This document shows, piece by piece, positions 25,432 through 33,991 of a stretch of DNA of 64,000 nt. The number at the start of each line of letters is the position of its first letter. Position 1 is the stretch's first letter. The notes below the pieces were generated by a model. The model had not been told where the DNA came from, searched no databases, and was given only the letters and a program-made list of their open reading frames with translations. This DNA comes from DASQFI01 sp963780895 (GTDB lineage Bacteria; Acidobacteriota; Vicinamibacteria; Vicinamibacterales; SCN-69-37), in assembly GCA_963780895.1 (NCBI GenBank), contig CAWAEG010000005.1, positions 186,001-250,000 on the forward strand. The letters run 5' to 3'. The position numbers and the translations under genes are program-made.

Positions 25432-26016
25432 TCAACCAGGCCGGCCCTTGACCCGGGCCGAAAACCCGGCCTTTTCGAGGAACTCGACCAGCACCGTGAC
25501 CGGCAGCCCCACAACGTTCGAGTAGGAGCCTTCAATCCGCGGGATGAAGCGGGACGCCCGGCCCTGGATGGCGTACGCCCCTGCTTTGTCCATCGGCTCG
25601 CCGCTCGCGAGATACCAGGCGAGATCGGCATCGGAGAGCGGGGCGAACCAGACGGTCGTTCGTTCGACGCCCGACATCACCTGGCCACGCGAGGTGAGCG
25701 CCACGCCCGTTAACACCTCATGCGCGCGTCCCGCGAGCAGTCGGAGCATCCGCGCGGCATCCGCTTCGTCGATCGGTTTGCCGAGAACTTCCCCATCGAC
25801 CACCACGATGGTGTCGGCGCCAATCACGGCGCACTCGGGATCGTGCCCCGCCGACGCCTCCGCTTTGCTCCGTGCGAGGCGTTCGACATACGCCGCCGGC
25901 GCCTCGCCCTCCTGTCGCGTCTCGTCCACGCTGACCGGATCGACGGCGAACTCGAACCCGGCGGCCGAGAGCAGCTCTCGACGCCGGGGGGAGTTGGAGG
26001 CGAGCACGAGCCGCAT
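25432..26016 (-). CDS. maf: Maf-family nucleoside triphosphate pyrophosphatase
   Basis: 194 residues, the typical length. N-terminal L-A-S-N-S-P-R-R-R-E-L-L is the Maf nucleotide-binding signature, followed by S-V-D-E-T-R, I-G-A-D-T-I-V-V and G-K-P-I-D-E-A-D-A, ending with A-Y-A-I-Q-G and V-G-L-P-V. The family hydrolyses dTTP, UTP and modified bases to the monophosphate and pyrophosphate, a house-cleaning role also linked to septum formation. It lies 36 bases upstream of the ccmE start on the same strand and diverges from the DUF721 gene. Confidence 0.93.
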   Translation of the reverse strand: MRLVLASNSPRRRELLSAAGFEFAVDPVSVDETRQEGEAPAAYVERLARSKAEASAGHDPECAVIGADTIVVVDGEVLGKPIDEADAARMLRLLAGRAHEVLTGVALTSRGQVMSGVERTTVWFAPLSDADLAWYLASGEPMDKAGAYAIQGRASRFIPRIEGSYSNVVGLPVTVLVEFLEKAGFSARVKGRPG

Positions 26017-26113
26017 GACGTCGATGGTTATCCTATTTCAGCGGCCTGCTAGTGGCTGGAGGTCGAGAACGAGGTACGATGTTGAGTTGATCGGTCGGCC
26101 GTCGGCCCGTGTG

Positions 26114-26392
26114 ATGCAACCACTTCGATCTGCGTCGACTCGTGCGCTTCAGTCCCTGCTGAACGATCAGCCGGTCACGGCTGCGAAGGTCGGGTTCGCC
26201 TGGCAGATCGCCGCCGGACCACAGATGGCGCGTGCGACGACGCCGGTGTGGTCGAGCGAGGGCGTGCTGCGTATTCGCGCGCGGGATGCGGCGTGGCGTC
26301 GCGAGGTCGCGCACGCCAGGCCGATGATCGCACAGCGGCTCGAGCAACTGCTGGGCGCGGGCGTGGTCCGGAAGATCGTGATTGAGAAATGA
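26114..26392 (+). CDS. DUF721/DciA-like protein
   Basis: 92 residues from ATG 26114 (GTG 26111 is an alternative). The pattern V-G-F-A-W-Q-I-A-A-G-P-Q-M-A-R-A-T, then G-V-L-R-I-R-A-R-D-A-A-W-R-R-E-V and a short basic C-terminus with G-A-G-V-V-R-K-I, is that of DUF721 domains, as in the DciA helicase operator that loads the replicative helicase in bacteria lacking DnaC. At 92 residues it is only the core domain, without the N-terminal helices seen in longer DciA proteins. The stop is 19 bases before the thiolase start. Confidence 0.75.
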   Translation: MQPLRSASTRALQSLLNDQPVTAAKVGFAWQIAAGPQMARATTPVWSSEGVLRIRARDAAWRREVAHARPMIAQRLEQLLGAGVVRKIVIEK

Positions 26393-26411
26393 CCTCGGAG
26401 GTCTTGTCATC

Positions 26412-27593
26412 ATGCGTGAATCCGTCATCGTCAGCGCCGTCCGCACGCCCACCGGGAAGTTTCTCGGCGGCCTGAAGGATCTGAAAGCGCCGGAGCTCGG
26501 CGCCATCGCGGTGCGTGAAGTCGTCCGGCGCGCCGGCATCGATCCGGCCACCGTCAACGAGTGCATTCTCGGCAACGTCGTCAGCGCCGGTCTCGGCCAG
26601 GCACCGGCACGGCAGGCCGCGCTCAAGGGCGGGCTCGACAACAGCGTCGCGGCGCTCACGATCAACAAGGTGTGCGGCTCGGGCCTCAAGGCCGTGATGC
26701 TCGCGTCGCAGGGCATCGCCACCGGCGACATCGACATCGCCGTGGCTGGCGGCATGGAATCCCTGAGCAACTGCCCCTATCTCCTGAATCGCGTGCGCGA
26801 GGGGCTCCGCATGGGCGACGCGACGATCGTGGACTCGATGATTCACGACGGCCTGTGGGACAGCTTTCACAACATTCACATGGGCCTCACCGGCGAGCTC
26901 GTGTCGGACAAGTACCGCGTCACGCGCGAGCAGCAGGACTGCTACGCCGTCGAGAGTCACCGGAAGGCAGCCGCGGCGACCAAGGCTGGATGGTTCAAGG
27001 ACGAGATCGTGCCGGTCTCCCTCCCGCAAAAGAAGGGCGACCCCATCGTCATCGATCGCGACGAGTCGATTCGCGAGGACACGTCGCTCGAGTCGCTCGG
27101 CAAGCTCAAGCCCGCGTTCAAGAAAGACGGGACCGTGACCGCGGGCAACGCGCCTGGCGTGAACGACGGCGCCGCCGCGCTGGTCGTCATGGGCGCGGAC
27201 GTCGCGTCGAAGCTCAACCTCACGCCGATCGCGCGGGTCGTCGGGCAGGCCACGTCGGGCCTCGAGCCGCAGTTGGTGATGATGACGCCGGTCGAAGCGG
27301 TCAAGAAGCTGCTGCCGAAGGTTGGCTGGAAGATCGACGATGTGGATCTCGTCGAGCTGAACGAGGCGTTTTCCGTTCAGGCGGTCGCCGTGATCCGCGA
27401 GCTCGGCCTCGATCCGTCGCGCGTGAACGTCCAGGGCGGCGCGGTTGCCCTCGGCCATCCCATTGGCGCCAGCGGCGCGCGCGTCCTGACGACGCTGCTC
27501 TACGCGCTGCGGCGGCTCGGCAAGAAGCGCGGCATCGCGACCCTCTGCCTGGGCGGCGGGAACGGCGTCGCGCTCGCGGTGGAGCTACTGTAG
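26412..27593 (+). CDS. Acetyl-CoA acetyltransferase (thiolase)
   Basis: 393 residues from ATG 26412. The active-site cysteine C88 is in N-K-V-C-G-S-G-L-K, the substrate histidine lies in N-E-A-F-S, and the C-terminal motifs G-H-P-I-G-A-S-G and C-L-G-G-G-N-G hold the second His/Cys pair. These are complete thiolase residues. It catalyses the reversible condensation of two acetyl-CoA to acetoacetyl-CoA, or the last step of beta-oxidation. The 3-hydroxyacyl-CoA dehydrogenase 230 bases downstream suggests an acyl-CoA turnover or butyrate/PHB-type pathway. SD-like GACCTCGGAGG lies upstream. Confidence 0.93.
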   Translation: MRESVIVSAVRTPTGKFLGGLKDLKAPELGAIAVREVVRRAGIDPATVNECILGNVVSAGLGQAPARQAALKGGLDNSVAALTINKVCGSGLKAVMLASQGIATGDIDIAVAGGMESLSNCPYLLNRVREGLRMGDATIVDSMIHDGLWDSFHNIHMGLTGELVSDKYRVTREQQDCYAVESHRKAAAATKAGWFKDEIVPVSLPQKKGDPIVIDRDESIREDTSLESLGKLKPAFKKDGTVTAGNAPGVNDGAAALVVMGADVASKLNLTPIARVVGQATSGLEPQLVMMTPVEAVKKLLPKVGWKIDDVDLVELNEAFSVQAVAVIRELGLDPSRVNVQGGAVALGHPIGASGARVLTTLLYALRRLGKKRGIATLCLGGGNGVALAVELL

Positions 27594-27616
27594 TCCGGCC
27601 CTGGGCCGGCTCCTGT

Positions 27617-27775
27617 CGCGGCGGCTGCAGAATTGGCAGCGGCGCGGGTCCTGCCCGCACACAGCCCCACGTGGTGCTCGCCGCAAAGCGCTTGTCACGG
27701 GAGTCGGCTCCGCGCCACGCGGGGCGGCCCCGTGTGCGGTCACCCACGCCGCCGCCAATTCTGCAACCGCCGCCA
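27617..27775. repeat. Palindromic intergenic repeat (about 157 bp) between thiolase and hbd
   Basis: Inverted arms GCGGCTGCAGAATTGGC (27621-27637) and GCCAATTCTGCAACCGC (27754-27770), with the flanks GGCGCG..CCGCAC and CCACGCC continuing the pairing. The whole gap between the genes (27594-27822) consists of this element plus a short leader. No sequence relation to the other palindromes is obvious. Confidence 0.75.
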
Positions 27776-27822
27776 GTCCTTTTGGATCTGCTAGTACTAC
27801 CTGCTCGAGTTCGGAGGACCCG

Positions 27823-28686
27823 TTGACGATTCGTACTGTCGGAGTAGTCGGCGCGGGCACGATGGGCAACGGCATCGCCCAGGTGTTTGCGCAGTCGGGG
27901 TTCACGGTCAAGCTGCACGACGCGGCGCCGGGCGCGGTTGATCGGGCCCGCAAGACGATCGACAAGAGCCTCACGAAATTCGTCGAGAAGGGCAAGCTCA
28001 CGGCGGCCGACAAGGACGCCACGAGCGCTCGGTTGCATCCGGCCTCCACCATCGACGATCTCGCAGACGTCGACTTCGTCGTCGAGGCGATCATCGAGAG
28101 TCTGGATCACAAACGCGAATTGCTCGGCCGGCTCGATGCCATCACCGAGCCGGACGTAATTCTCGGATCGAACACCTCGTCGATCTCGATCACGGTTCTT
28201 GGCGCCGCGACGAAGCGGCCAGACAAGGTGCTCGGGATGCACTTCATGAATCCGGTGCCGCTCATGGGCCTGGTCGAGCTGGTGCGCGGGCAGGCGACGT
28301 CCCCAGAGGCGATGCAAGTCGCGACCGATCTCTGCAAGGCGCTCGGCAAGACGCCGGTCGAGGCCGCGGACTTTCCCGGCTTCATCGCGAACCGGATCCT
28401 GATGCCGATGATCAACGAGGCCGTCTACGCGGTCATGGAAGGCGTCGGCACGCCGGAGGCGATCGACACGGTCATGAAGCTCGGCATGAATCATCCGATG
28501 GGCCCGCTCGCGCTCGCGGATCTGATCGGACTCGACGTCTGTCTCGCGATTCTGGAAGTGCTGCAGGACGGACTGGGCGATCCGAAGTACCGGCCCTGCC
28601 CGCTGCTCAAGCGAATGGTCGCGGCAGGCCAGCTCGGGCGAAAGACGGGACGCGGGTTTTATACGTACGGCACGTGCCAGGCCTGA
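27823..28686 (+). CDS. 3-hydroxyacyl-CoA (3-hydroxybutyryl-CoA) dehydrogenase
   Basis: 287 residues from TTG 27823; this start is fixed by TCGGAGGA about eight bases upstream (27811-27817). The NAD-binding Rossmann motif G-A-G-T-M-G-N-G-I-A-Q starts at residue 10. The catalytic His is in G-M-H-F-M-N-P-V-P, and the C-terminal helical domain N-H-P-M-G-P-L-A-L-A-D-L-I-G-L-D binds the substrate. It oxidises 3-hydroxybutyryl-CoA or longer hydroxyacyl-CoAs with NAD(P)+. It pairs with the thiolase upstream. Confidence 0.93.
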   Translation: MTIRTVGVVGAGTMGNGIAQVFAQSGFTVKLHDAAPGAVDRARKTIDKSLTKFVEKGKLTAADKDATSARLHPASTIDDLADVDFVVEAIIESLDHKRELLGRLDAITEPDVILGSNTSSISITVLGAATKRPDKVLGMHFMNPVPLMGLVELVRGQATSPEAMQVATDLCKALGKTPVEAADFPGFIANRILMPMINEAVYAVMEGVGTPEAIDTVMKLGMNHPMGPLALADLIGLDVCLAILEVLQDGLGDPKYRPCPLLKRMVAAGQLGRKTGRGFYTYGTCQA

Positions 28687-28758
28687 GTTCAGTCATCGAC
28701 CTTCGTCTTCTCGAGTCAGCTCTGCGGCAGCGATTCGCGGCGTTCCTACCAACATCAG

Positions 28759-29242
28759 TCACGCGACCGGCGCAAGGATCAGCGAGTTCGCAGGCTCGCC
28801 GCGAGCGATCGGTTGTGCGTCGAAGAACCCGGGCAGCCACCATCGGCGATAGATCGAATCGAAGACGCACGATGCCCGAGTGGTAGTGCGCCGAGCTGAA
28901 TGGCCACCACACCATGATGCCGACGGGTACGGAGCTGTCGGCCGTGAAGGCGTCGAGCAGCGGATGCGTCATCCAGGCGAGAAACACCGCGAGCCAGATT
29001 CGCGCCGCGGTCTGGGCGACCGGCACACGCGCAACCGCGGCGACTGACGCGACGATGGCCGCGGCGCCGATGCTGTGCGTCTCCGCGCTGTGCCGACCGA
29101 TCAGGAGATCGAGATCCGGCATAACGCCGATGGCGGCGAGCGTGGCTGATTGAATGATTGCGGCTCTACGTGACGACGGAGGTCTCGCGACGAGCCACCC
29201 GGCTGCGACTGCGGCGAGACCATGTCCGACCGGTGACGACAT
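28759..29242 (-). pseudogene. YdjM/DUF457-type metal-dependent membrane hydrolase, frameshifted
   Basis: The N-terminal frame from ATG 29242 has G-H-G-L-A-A-V-A-A, I-G-V-M-P-D-L-D-L-L-I-G-R-H and A-W-M-T-H-P-L-L-D-A, the metal-ligand motifs of the YdjM/DUF457 (LexA-regulated) inner-membrane hydrolases, plus membrane helices. After S-S-A-H-Y-H-S-G, near 28873, the frame becomes abnormal, while the adjacent frame gives V-F-D-S-I-Y-R-R-W-W-L-P-G-F, the family's expected C-terminal motif, ending at TGA 28759. One base is extra or two are missing. It may be an assembly error or a real disruption. Confidence 0.75.
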
Positions 29243-29270
29243 CGCTTCACAGCTTATCGATGATGGAGGG

Positions 29271-29512
29271 CCGAGTTCGATAATCGGCAGCCAGTGGTGT
29301 TGTCGTGCGGCCGACTAGGACTGACGCGATGAGCCGAAGCGACGAACCCGCGCCGGAGGGAGCGAGGGATTGCCGCGCCATCTCCGCAGCTTGCGGAGTG
29401 GCGCGTGAGCGTCAGCTCGCAATCCGCGCGCACGAAGGCCGCTTGGTTCGCAGCTTCACGTCCCGGAGGCCGCAAGACAACACCACGGGCTGCCGATACA
29501 AGTCGAACTCGG
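29271..29512. repeat. Palindromic intergenic element (about 242 bp) upstream of recA
   Basis: Arms 29271-29312 and 29468-29512 are inverted complements with few mismatches, including CCGAGTTCGA/TCGAACTCGG at the ends and TGGTGTTGTC/GACAACACCA inside. A central hairpin pairs CGCCATCTCCGC with GCGGAGTGGCG near 29370-29400. There is no coding support. With 29513-29694 it makes up the 536-base gap between the broken hydrolase gene and recA. Confidence 0.8.
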
Positions 29513-29694
29513 GACAGCGGTCCACGTCCCGACCCGTCTGTCCTGCCCTGTCACAGCGCACATCGCAGAATCTCCAATAGCGAGGCGGTCGAGGTACGCA
29601 AATACTGCGACGCCAGGAATCGAGGCGAAAGTCGCCTGTCGTCGTAAGCTATTGGTCCATATGAGGATATCGTGACATGTTGAATCATTTTCGC
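29513..29694. other. Unassigned 180-base stretch upstream of the recA promoter
   Basis: No gene, RNA or strong repeat is visible. On the minus strand a short reading (R-F-L-A-S-Q-Y-L-R-T-S-T-A-S) has coding-like character, so it may be a gene remnant, but this is weak. Confidence 0.3.
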
Positions 29695-29723
29695 TTGACA
29701 CACGCCTGGCACGACCCTAGAAT
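29695..29723 (+). promoter_or_regulatory. Predicted sigma70-type promoter of recA
   Basis: A perfect -35 box TTGACA at 29695-29700 and a -10 box TAGAAT at 29718-29723 are separated by 17 bases, the ideal spacing. It lies 55 bases upstream of the recA start. The region around it is AT-richer than the flanking genes. No LexA operator of known type was identified with confidence. Confidence 0.75.
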
Positions 29724-29778
29724 CGCCTACGGTCCGGCGCGCGTCGCGCCCTTCGGCGGATCCGCGCAAAGGAGTCCC

Positions 29779-30855
29779 ATGGCCACAGCATCTGAACGCA
29801 TCGAAAAGATCGACAGAATCGACAAAGTGGAACGCATCGACCGCGACAGTTACGCGGCGCTCGACAAGGAACGCGTGAAGGCCGTCGAAATGGCCGTCGG
29901 CCAGATCGAAAAACAGTTCGGCAAGGGATCGATCATGCGCCTCGGCGGCAAGGACGCCATCGCGCCGATTCCCGCGATCTCGACCGGCTCCATCAGCCTC
30001 GACTGGGCGCTCGGCGTGGGCGGGCTGCCCCGCGGACGCGTCATCGAAATCTTCGGACCGGAGTCGTCCGGCAAGACGACGCTCGCGCTGCAGACCATCG
30101 CGCAGGCGCAGAAGCTCGGCGGCGTCGCGGCGTTCATCGACGCGGAGCACGCGCTCGACGCGCAGTACGCGCAGAAGCTCGGCGTCGACCTCGACAACCT
30201 GCTCGTCTCGCAGCCCGACAACGGCGAGCAGGCGCTCGAGATCACCGAAGTCCTCGTCCGCTCCAACGGCGTCGACGTCGTCGTCATCGACTCGGTGGCC
30301 GCGCTCGTGCCGCGCGCCGAAATCGAAGGCGAGATGGGCGACGCGCAGATGGGCCTGCAGGCGCGGCTCATGTCGCAGGCGCTGCGCAAGCTCACCGGCG
30401 TCGTGTCGAAGTCGAAGACCTGCCTCATCTTCATCAACCAGCTCCGCGAGAAGATCGGCGTCATGTTCGGCAACCCCGAAACGACGACCGGCGGCCGCGC
30501 GCTGAAGTTCTACTCGTCGGTGCGCGTGGACATCCGCCGCATCGGCGCCATCAAGGACGGCGACACGATGGTCGGCGGCCGCACGCGCGTGAAGATCGTG
30601 AAGAACAAGGTCGCGCCGCCGTTCCGCGAAGCCGAGTTCGACGTGATGTACGGCGAAGGCATCTCGCGCGAGGGCGACCTGGTCGATCAGGGCGTCGAGC
30701 GCAACATCATCGAGAAGAGCGGCACGTGGTTCTCGTACGGCGGCGAGCGGCTCGGCCAGGGCCGCGAGAACGCCAAGGCGTTCCTCAAGCAGAACCCCGA
30801 GATGGCGGCCGGCATCGAAGCGAAGCTGCGCAAGGCGATGGGACTGCCGGAGTAG
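29779..30855 (+). CDS. recA: Recombinase RecA
   Basis: 358 residues from ATG 29779, with AAAGGAGT seven bases upstream. It forms filaments on single-stranded DNA, drives strand exchange and triggers LexA cleavage. Walker A is G-P-E-S-S-G-K-T-T, Walker B V-V-I-D-S-V-A-A-L, and the L2 loop has G-N-P-E-T-T-T-G-G. An N-terminal charged extension of about 25 residues before the core (E-R-I-E-K-I-D-R-I-D-K-V-E-R-I-D-R) is a repeat of I-D-R/I-D-K units not seen in E. coli RecA. Monocistronic: a palindromic repeat follows. Confidence 0.97.
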   Translation: MATASERIEKIDRIDKVERIDRDSYAALDKERVKAVEMAVGQIEKQFGKGSIMRLGGKDAIAPIPAISTGSISLDWALGVGGLPRGRVIEIFGPESSGKTTLALQTIAQAQKLGGVAAFIDAEHALDAQYAQKLGVDLDNLLVSQPDNGEQALEITEVLVRSNGVDVVVIDSVAALVPRAEIEGEMGDAQMGLQARLMSQALRKLTGVVSKSKTCLIFINQLREKIGVMFGNPETTTGGRALKFYSSVRVDIRRIGAIKDGDTMVGGRTRVKIVKNKVAPPFREAEFDVMYGEGISREGDLVDQGVERNIIEKSGTWFSYGGERLGQGRENAKAFLKQNPEMAAGIEAKLRKAMGLPE

Positions 30856-30884
30856 AGCCGCGAACTGACGTTCGTCGGTACGAC

Positions 30885-31130
30885 GGGTAGGTCGGCCGCA
30901 TCTGAAAAGCGCGCGTCGGTACGAGCGCCCTGAAAGGCGCTGGTCGGTACGGCGGGTACGAGGAACGTTCTGGCGCGTGTCTTCTTCTTAGAATTCAAAG
31001 GAAGATGGCCAGCGTCAGAACGTTCCAGGTACCCGCCGTACCCGTCGTACCGACCAGCGCTTTTCAGGAGTGTCGTACCGACCAGCGCTTTTTAGTGCGG
31101 TCGTCGAGCGCTTTTCAGATGCGACATTCA
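30885..31130. repeat. Palindromic intergenic repeat, family P1, copy 2 (compound)
   Basis: A larger relative of the element at 1460-1609. Inner arms (GGCGCTGGTCGGTACGGCGGG at 30936-30956) pair with CCCGCCGTACC..CCAGCGC near 31032-31060, and AACGTTCTG at 30964-30972 with CAGAACGTT at 31016-31024. Outer arms ATCTGAAAAGCGC (30900-30912) pair with GCGCTTTTCAGAT (31108-31120). The loop holds TCTTCTTCTTAGAATTCAAAGGAAG, matching copy 1. Several extra units of GGTACGACGGGTA flank it, suggesting repeated insertion. It fills the 305-base gap after recA (30856-31160). Confidence 0.85.
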
Positions 31131-31160
31131 GACCAGTTGGGGCGGGTCCCGTAACGCTCT

Positions 31161-33832
31161 TCAGTTGTCACGCATGATCGTGAGCGGACTGACAGCCAGC
31201 GCGCGGCGCGCTGGCAGCACGCTCGCGATGCAGACCGCGGTGAGAAGCACGACCGGCGCCGCTAGCCAGACCCATGCGGCGGCCGCGTCGGCTCCAGGCG
31301 AAATGCGGGTGAGACCGCGTGCCGCAAGGAGTGCGCCGAGCAGTCCAGCCAGCGTACCAACGCCAGCCAGCCGGATGCCTTCCACCACCACCTGACGCAC
31401 CACCCGCCAGCTCTGCGCACCGAGCGCAATACGCAAAGCAATTTCGCGTCGCCGCTGGCGAGCCGAATCGGCGAGCGCGCCGTACATCCCCAGACCGCCG
31501 AGCAGAAGCCCGAGCAGCGCCGAGGCGCTCACCAGGAGCGTCGCGATCCGCTGCGGCGCCAGCGCGGTGCGGCTGAGGTGGGCGTCGAGTGTCATGACGG
31601 CGGGCAGGACGGCCCCGCCGGGCACTCCGATGAGGGCCCGGCGCACCGCCGCCACCAGCGTGTCGCTTGCGTTCGTGGCATTCAGGACGAGCGTCATCCG
31701 CGGCTGATAGTCCTGCCCCATCGGCAGATACAGGGTTGGCTCCGGGTGCCGCTGTGACGTGCCGAGCAGCGCCGAGCGAACGACGCCGACGATCTCCGTC
31801 CGGCGTCCGGCGCTGTCGATAATCGCGCCGCCCACGGCGTGACCGCCGAAGTAGAGCTCGGCGGCTTCGTGATTGAGGACGCCGATGCGGCAGTCCGATC
31901 GCGGCGTCTCGGACAGCACGGCACCCGCGACCGCAGGCAATCCCATGATCGAAAAATATTCCGTGGCGACACGATCGTCGTGTCGAGCACACCGGTCGGC
32001 GTCGGCGTTGGCGGCACGGTCAGCCGGAACGTCTGCGGACCCGTGCGGCCCTGGGGCGGCGCCGTCTGCTCGGCGTAGTAGAAGATCGTCGGTCGAGATG
32101 CTGAGGCGTCCTGACGTGTGCGCATGGCCACGACGCCGACGATCTCGACGCGCTGCCGCTCGGGATCTTCGATGGACCGGCCGACCGCGTCGCCATCGAA
32201 CAATGCGTTCGCCGCCGCTTCGTTGACGATGGCCACGCGGCAGCTTCCCGGCGTATCGCGGCCGCCGAACATCCGGCCCGCCACCTGCGGCAACACAATG
32301 GTCGCCACGGTTCGAGGGGTGAACGCGGCGACGTCGATCACGACGTCGCGAGACGCGAGACCGGGCGGCTCGACGCGCACCGGCTGCCACAGGGGCCGGC
32401 TGCCCGGCAGGCTTCCGACCCACGCCGCGCTCGTCACACCGCGCACCGACAACGCCGCCGCTTCGACCTTTCGAAGGTACTCGAGCCCTTCGGCCGGACG
32501 GACGTCCAGATCGAGCCTGGACCGTCGCAAGCATCGGCTCGCCGAGACGCTGACCGGCCCCCGTACGGAGAGCGGCGCGAAAGCCTTCGAGCAGCATGCC
32601 GGTCGTGATCACGAGCACACAGCAGCATGCCATTTGCGCCACGACGAGTCCGGTCCGCAGCCGTCGCATCGCCATCGACGGACCCGCGCTCTCCCGCCGC
32701 AAGACCGCCACCGGGTCATCGTCGCTTGAAGCTCGAACAGCGGGACGAGGCCGCAGGCGACCGTAATCGCGAGACAGATCGCGGACACCTGCACGATGCC
32801 GATCACATCCGGCGCAGAGACGAGATGCTCTGCGTCCTGTTCGAACAGGAGCGCGGGAATGATGCCGGCCGTCCACGAGGCCAGGAGCGCGCCGGCCGCC
32901 GCGCCGGCCGCGGAAATCACCAGGCTGTCGGCGAGCAGCTGACGGCCGAGCTGGCGGCGGCTGGCGCCGATCGCCACTCGAACGGCCGTCTCGTGCGAAC
33001 GCGCGGACGCGCGCGAGAGGAGGAACGCCGCGACGTTGGCGCACGCGATGAAGAACACGCCGCCTGCCGCCAGCGGCAGCAGCCGCTCGAGGCGAGAAAA
33101 CCCGCTGATCACGTCCGGCGTGACGCCTGTGTACGGATGCACGGCCATCGTTCGATCGCCGGTCCGGTTCGCGTTGAGCGACGTCTGTGCGCTGCCGGCC
33201 GAGGTGCCCGCGCGAAGTCGACCGAGGACCCAGAACGTCCGGCTGGTGCGCTCCGAGCCGCGCAACGACTCGGGCCGAAGAGGCACCCAGACGTCGACGG
33301 CGCGGCCGATGTAGAGACCGTCGAGCCACTCGGGCGCGACCCCGGCGATTCGGCGGTCCACTCCGTCCATCGTGATCTGCGCCTCGCGGATGCCGGCGCT
33401 CGCGCCGAACTCGTCGCGCCACACGCGATGACTGATGACGATGCCGTCCTGCGTTGGCAGGGTCAGCAGCGCAGCGAGCCCGTCCGTGACGGATGCGACG
33501 GACAGAACGGCCAGGCGGCCGGCTATGGTGACGGTGCTCTGTGATTCGCGAACCGCGCCCAGCGACTCGAAGGACTCCGAGTGCTTCTGAAGGGCCAGGA
33601 CCTCCTCGAACGAAACGGGGCCGAACGCGTCCTGGGCGTCGCGCGCGAAAATCGAGACGATTGATTCGATGCCCGGCAGCGGCGGCTCCCGCGCAACCAG
33701 CCCACGAATGAACCCGAGCACAGTGGCGTTGCTGCCGATCCCGAGAGCGATGGTGAGGAGCAGGGCGGACGTCAAGGCGGGCGCCCGGCGGAACGTCCTC
33801 AGGGACGAGATCAGATCCGCCAGCAGCGCCAC
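31161..33832 (-). pseudogene. MacB-like duplicated orphan permease (ADOP), three frameshifts
   Basis: About 890 residues in all, from GTG 33832, matching the large Acidobacterial permease family with two MacB/FtsX-like halves. Half one (33832 to about 32720): membrane helix G-I-G-S-N-A-T-V-L-G-F, MacB periplasmic domain, then C-A-N-V-A-A-F-L-L-S-R-A-S-A-R. The frame then changes near 32720 (to D-D-P-V-A-V-L-R-R-E), 32518 (to L-D-L-D-V-R-P-A-E-G) and 31960 (to E-Y-F-S-I-M-G-L-P), before the last domain R-R-R-E-I-A-L-R-I-A-L-G-A and stop 31161. The 31960 site lies beside an A5 run. No ATPase gene is adjacent, as is usual for this family. Either pseudogene or indel-rich assembly. Confidence 0.85.
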
Positions 33833-33991
33833 TGTGTGCCCAAACTGCTAGAAATGTGCCAGCCGGAGCCCGCGCGAACCTTCTTCAAACCATGCGGGCG
33901 CGGCGAGTCCTCGGCCAATCTTCCGAAAAGCGCGACGCTCCAGTCGTCGTCGCGCAACCGGAGAGGCACCGGCAAACGGCTCCGAGCCGCG

